A program made the translations under genes and the position numbers. A stretch of 64,000 nt of DNA from CBDAQA01 sp965247815 (GTDB lineage Bacteria; Planctomycetota; Phycisphaerae; Tepidisphaerales; Tepidisphaeraceae): assembly GCA_965247815.1 (NCBI GenBank), contig CBDFHW010000032.1:58801-122800 (forward strand), written 5' to 3'. The notes under the pieces were generated by a model. It saw only the letters and a program-made list of their open reading frames with translations. It was not told the DNA's origin and ran no database searches. This document shows, one piece after another, positions 61,906 to 64,000 of the stretch (within the stretch, counting starts at the first letter, position 1; each line of letters begins with the position of its first letter).

Positions 61906-62265
61906 ATGAGTTATGACATCAGCCTCTACAAGCCGGAATTCCTGCGGCGAGCCATCGAGCAGCGACTCGGCGATTGGACGGATGCAGATCCCATCCCGAT
62001 GCCAGCGATCGAGGGCGCCGTCACGTGGTTGATCGCACGGGGATACACGAAGGAGTTCGAACACCCGCAACTGGGACGCGATTTCGCCCACCCGAACCAA
62101 GCGTGGGGGGTGCAGGTCGGCGTGCATCGGGGGAGCATCTCCTTTTCGATCCCGTATTGGGACGGCGCAGTTGAAGCCATCACTGCCGCGAAAGCGGATG
62201 CCGAAGAACTCGCAGAGTTCACCGGGCTGGCAGTCCACGATCCACAGACGGGCGACGGGGAGTAA
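61906..62265 (+). CDS. cassette ORF C, hypothetical
   Basis: 119 residues. Begins MSYDISLYKPEFLRRAIEQ and contains WTDADPIPMPAIEGAVTWL and WGVQVGVHRGSISFSIPYWD, a family of small soluble proteins seen in varied bacteria but of unknown role. Starts 18 bases after site 2. No complete attC follows: the IS element begins at 62301, 36 bases after its stop, so a third site was either absent or lost. Confidence 0.7.
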   Translation: MSYDISLYKPEFLRRAIEQRLGDWTDADPIPMPAIEGAVTWLIARGYTKEFEHPQLGRDFAHPNQAWGVQVGVHRGSISFSIPYWDGAVEAITAAKADAEELAEFTGLAVHDPQTGDGE

Positions 62266-62300
62266 GAACGTAACCAAGGGAACGACTAAAGGGGCCGTAG

Positions 62301-63881
62301 CCAATCCCGTTCGGCACGCCGCTTGGTGGCATCTGATAATATCGCAATAAAACGGTTTTTCGGCCTGGGCTTGGCATTCGCTCGGCGACGATTGTTCGAT
62401 CGTATGATTGTCTCAATTAGTTGCGCGCAGCAGCGGACGCCCGGCTGAATCGGCGCAGAATTCAGCCTTGATCAATACCCCAGTTTTTTCCAAAGCTCGT
62501 CTTTGGCTCTGAGCTTCACGCCGGTGTTGTCGGGCTTATTGAGTTCACGCAGCACATCGTCGTCGCTGGCCAGGCCCTGCAGATACAGAGCCATCAACGT
62601 CACCATCCACTTGGTTGGCTTTTTGCCCGTCAGCGTGTTGAGCAGCAGGCAGCAGATCACTGCTGCGTAAACCTGGATCTGAATGCCCTGGATTTTGGTG
62701 CTTAACAAATGCCGGCAACCCAGGGTCTGTTTGAGGAAGCGGAAAAAGACTTCGATCATCCAGCGGTATTCATACAGGAACGCGATGATGTGAGCCGGCA
62801 CGTCGAGCAAATCGGTAACGATGCGCAGCGTGCCGTCACTGGTGGGACCGGTCTGACCCACGCCATGCTTTTTGCCCTTGCCCCGTTTTTGATGGGGCGA
62901 ACAGCTGACACAGATCAATCGTGTGGGATGATCCGCTCGCTCGCCGGGCTTTTTTTTGGATAGGCCCATCTCGGCAATCTGGTCGCTGATGATGCCCGCA
63001 TCGATCGCCGCCTGATCCAGCGGACGATCTTTGATCACGTTATAGACGCTGTTGTCGCGCACGCGGCAGACGTAGTTGCTTCCTTTTGTCCGGATATCGT
63101 TCCACAGGGTGAACTGTGCGTACCAGCGGTCCATCACATACGTATGGCCCGGCGCCAGGTTGCGGCGCAGCACGCTCTTTTCATCGCTCTTGCCGGTGTT
63201 TTTAGGAGGCGTGATCTCCCAGCTTCCCGGCACGTGGTGGTCCACATCCAGCTGCAGATGCAGCCGCCACGCGTGGCTGTGCCGGCCATTGCCCAGCGGA
63301 AGGAACATCGCCTCTGCAACGGTGCACAGCGTTTGGATCACCGTCGAATCCACCAGCGTCAGCTTGCCGGGCAGCCGCCTGAGCAATCCTTCCCGATCGA
63401 CCGGAAGCAGTCCCCCGGCCAGTTGATCCACCACCGACTGAAGCATCGCCGGTTCAAACACCCGGCAACTCTCGCTGAAACTCCCCAGCGAAAAACGCTT
63501 GATCCCCAGACGCTTTTGAATCTCGGGCAACTCGCTCACCTTCTGCAGCGTGCGCATCGAGTCGATCATCGGATTGAAAAAGGTACAGCAGCATCAGCAG
63601 AACATAGTCATCAAAATGCAGCTCGCGATTGTTAGCCCTATCACGTGTACAGCCAACCGCATGCAGCCTGGAAAGCAACCCAGCCACGCGTTCAAGCTGC
63701 TTCAACCCCCGCAACTGCGCAACGGTCACTGGCTGAGCATCAGACTTTTTAGACGAGCATGGACCAGCCACGCACACATAGTGCGCCAGAATTCACCGAA
63801 GCGCAAGTGCGACAAAGCGCCGCACACTGTCATCGCGCCGCACTAAAACCAGTGCGCGAACGGCGTGCCGAACGGGACTGG
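62301..63881 (-). mobile_element. IS element, IS4-type, 1581 bp
   Basis: Terminal inverted repeats of 21 bp with one mismatch: left 62301-62321 (CCAATCCCGTTCGGCACGCC then G) and right 63861-63881 (complement reads CCAGTCCCGTTCGGCACGCC then G). A 7-bp direct repeat GCCGTAG flanks it (62294-62300 and 63882-63888), a target-site duplication. Contains one transposase, frameshifted, so it is probably no longer autonomous. Confidence 0.85.
62472..63777 (-). pseudogene. IS4-type DDE transposase, frameshifted
   Basis: N-terminal part begins at GTG 63777 and ends in LLMLLYLF; the remainder, NPMIDSMRTLQKVSELPEIQ onward, is in another frame. The switch is at a run of five T (minus strand) near 63577; four T would restore it. 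DDE residues: Asp in LVDSTVIQT, Asp in YVMDRWYAQF, Glu in YRWMIEVFFRFLKQTLGCRH (the IS4 Y-R-E-K motif). Restored length about 430 residues. Confidence 0.85.
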
Positions 63882-63949
63882 GCCGTAGCAGTTTTTTTCA
63901 AATCATTCTAGAGACCGTTAAAAGCTATATTCCATTTGGTCAGTTCTAC

Positions 63950-64000
63950 CCGCGCAGGGCTCGGCCAGATGCAAAAGGCGTTGGGCTACGCACCGACTGT
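63950..64000 (+). other. possible C-terminal remnant of a Nudix-like gene at the window end
   Basis: One frame reads GLGQMQKALGYAPT, resembling the end of the Nudix protein above (LSQIQQAL). Only a few residues, so weak. The rest of 63882-63949 shows only a T-run (63892-63898) and no gene. Confidence 0.3.

Noticed and set aside
62266..62300. A third attC after ORF C
   Set aside because: Only a short ACCAAG...CTTGGT pairing spans into the IS end and no GTTRRRY core is present; no support for a complete site.

Overview
The window reads as a chromosome segment of a GC-rich, flagellated, Gram-negative-type bacterium. The best guess is Planctomycetota, probably Phycisphaerae. This is an inference from gene content: a PEP-CTERM protein, the FliW/CsrA flagellin switch, FlhF/FlhG with a WhiG-type sigma factor, P- and L-ring genes, and many secreted proteins of no recognised family. 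There is no rRNA to confirm it. No rRNA, tRNA or CRISPR array was seen. Layout: 0.1-6.4 kb holds a secreted GH43-type glycosidase, purD, three small membrane or zinc-ribbon genes, an OB-fold protein, and a secreted protein with an ECF sigma / membrane anti-sigma pair. 6.5-19.4 kb (minus strand) is flagellar cluster 1: flagellin, csrA, fliW, flgL, flgK, flgN, flgJ, flgI, flgH, flgA, flgG, flgF and a small unknown first gene. Two sigma-54-type promoters and GGA-bearing hairpins suggest RpoN control and CsrA control of flagellin translation. 19.6-23.5 kb holds a sialidase-fold protein, trpB, an NTF2-like protein and a Ser/Thr kinase. 24.2-29.5 kb (minus) is an F-type ATP synthase operon, atpZ-I-B-E-F-H-A, that stops after atpA; gamma, beta and epsilon are not here. 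29.7-40.9 kb (plus) is flagellar cluster 2, the export apparatus plus regulators: fliL, fliN, fliO, fliP, fliQ, fliR, flhB, flhA, flhF, flhG, a small membrane protein and the sigma-28 gene; fliM is absent. 41.6 kb is hisD. 43.2-53.0 kb (minus) is a polysaccharide assembly and export locus with five GT2-type glycosyltransferases, a GT4, a Wzt/Wzm-type ABC transporter and a GT8-like enzyme. It is followed by a large repetitive PEP-CTERM protein, as expected where exopolysaccharide and exosortase-sorted proteins are linked. 56-60 kb holds a nucleotidyltransferase-HD fusion, an orphan minimal FlgC-like rod protein and mmsA. From about 60 kb the window turns accessory: a Nudix gene carrying two mutually compensating indels, then a small cassette array that looks like an integron remnant without integrase (promoter-like site, left core site, three small ORFs and two well-folding attC-like sites), and finally an IS element with 21-bp terminal inverted repeats, a 7-bp target duplication and a frameshifted IS4-type transposase. 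Several dispersed hairpin repeats occur, notably a TAGTTG-based family found four times in short intra-operon gaps just upstream of start codons.
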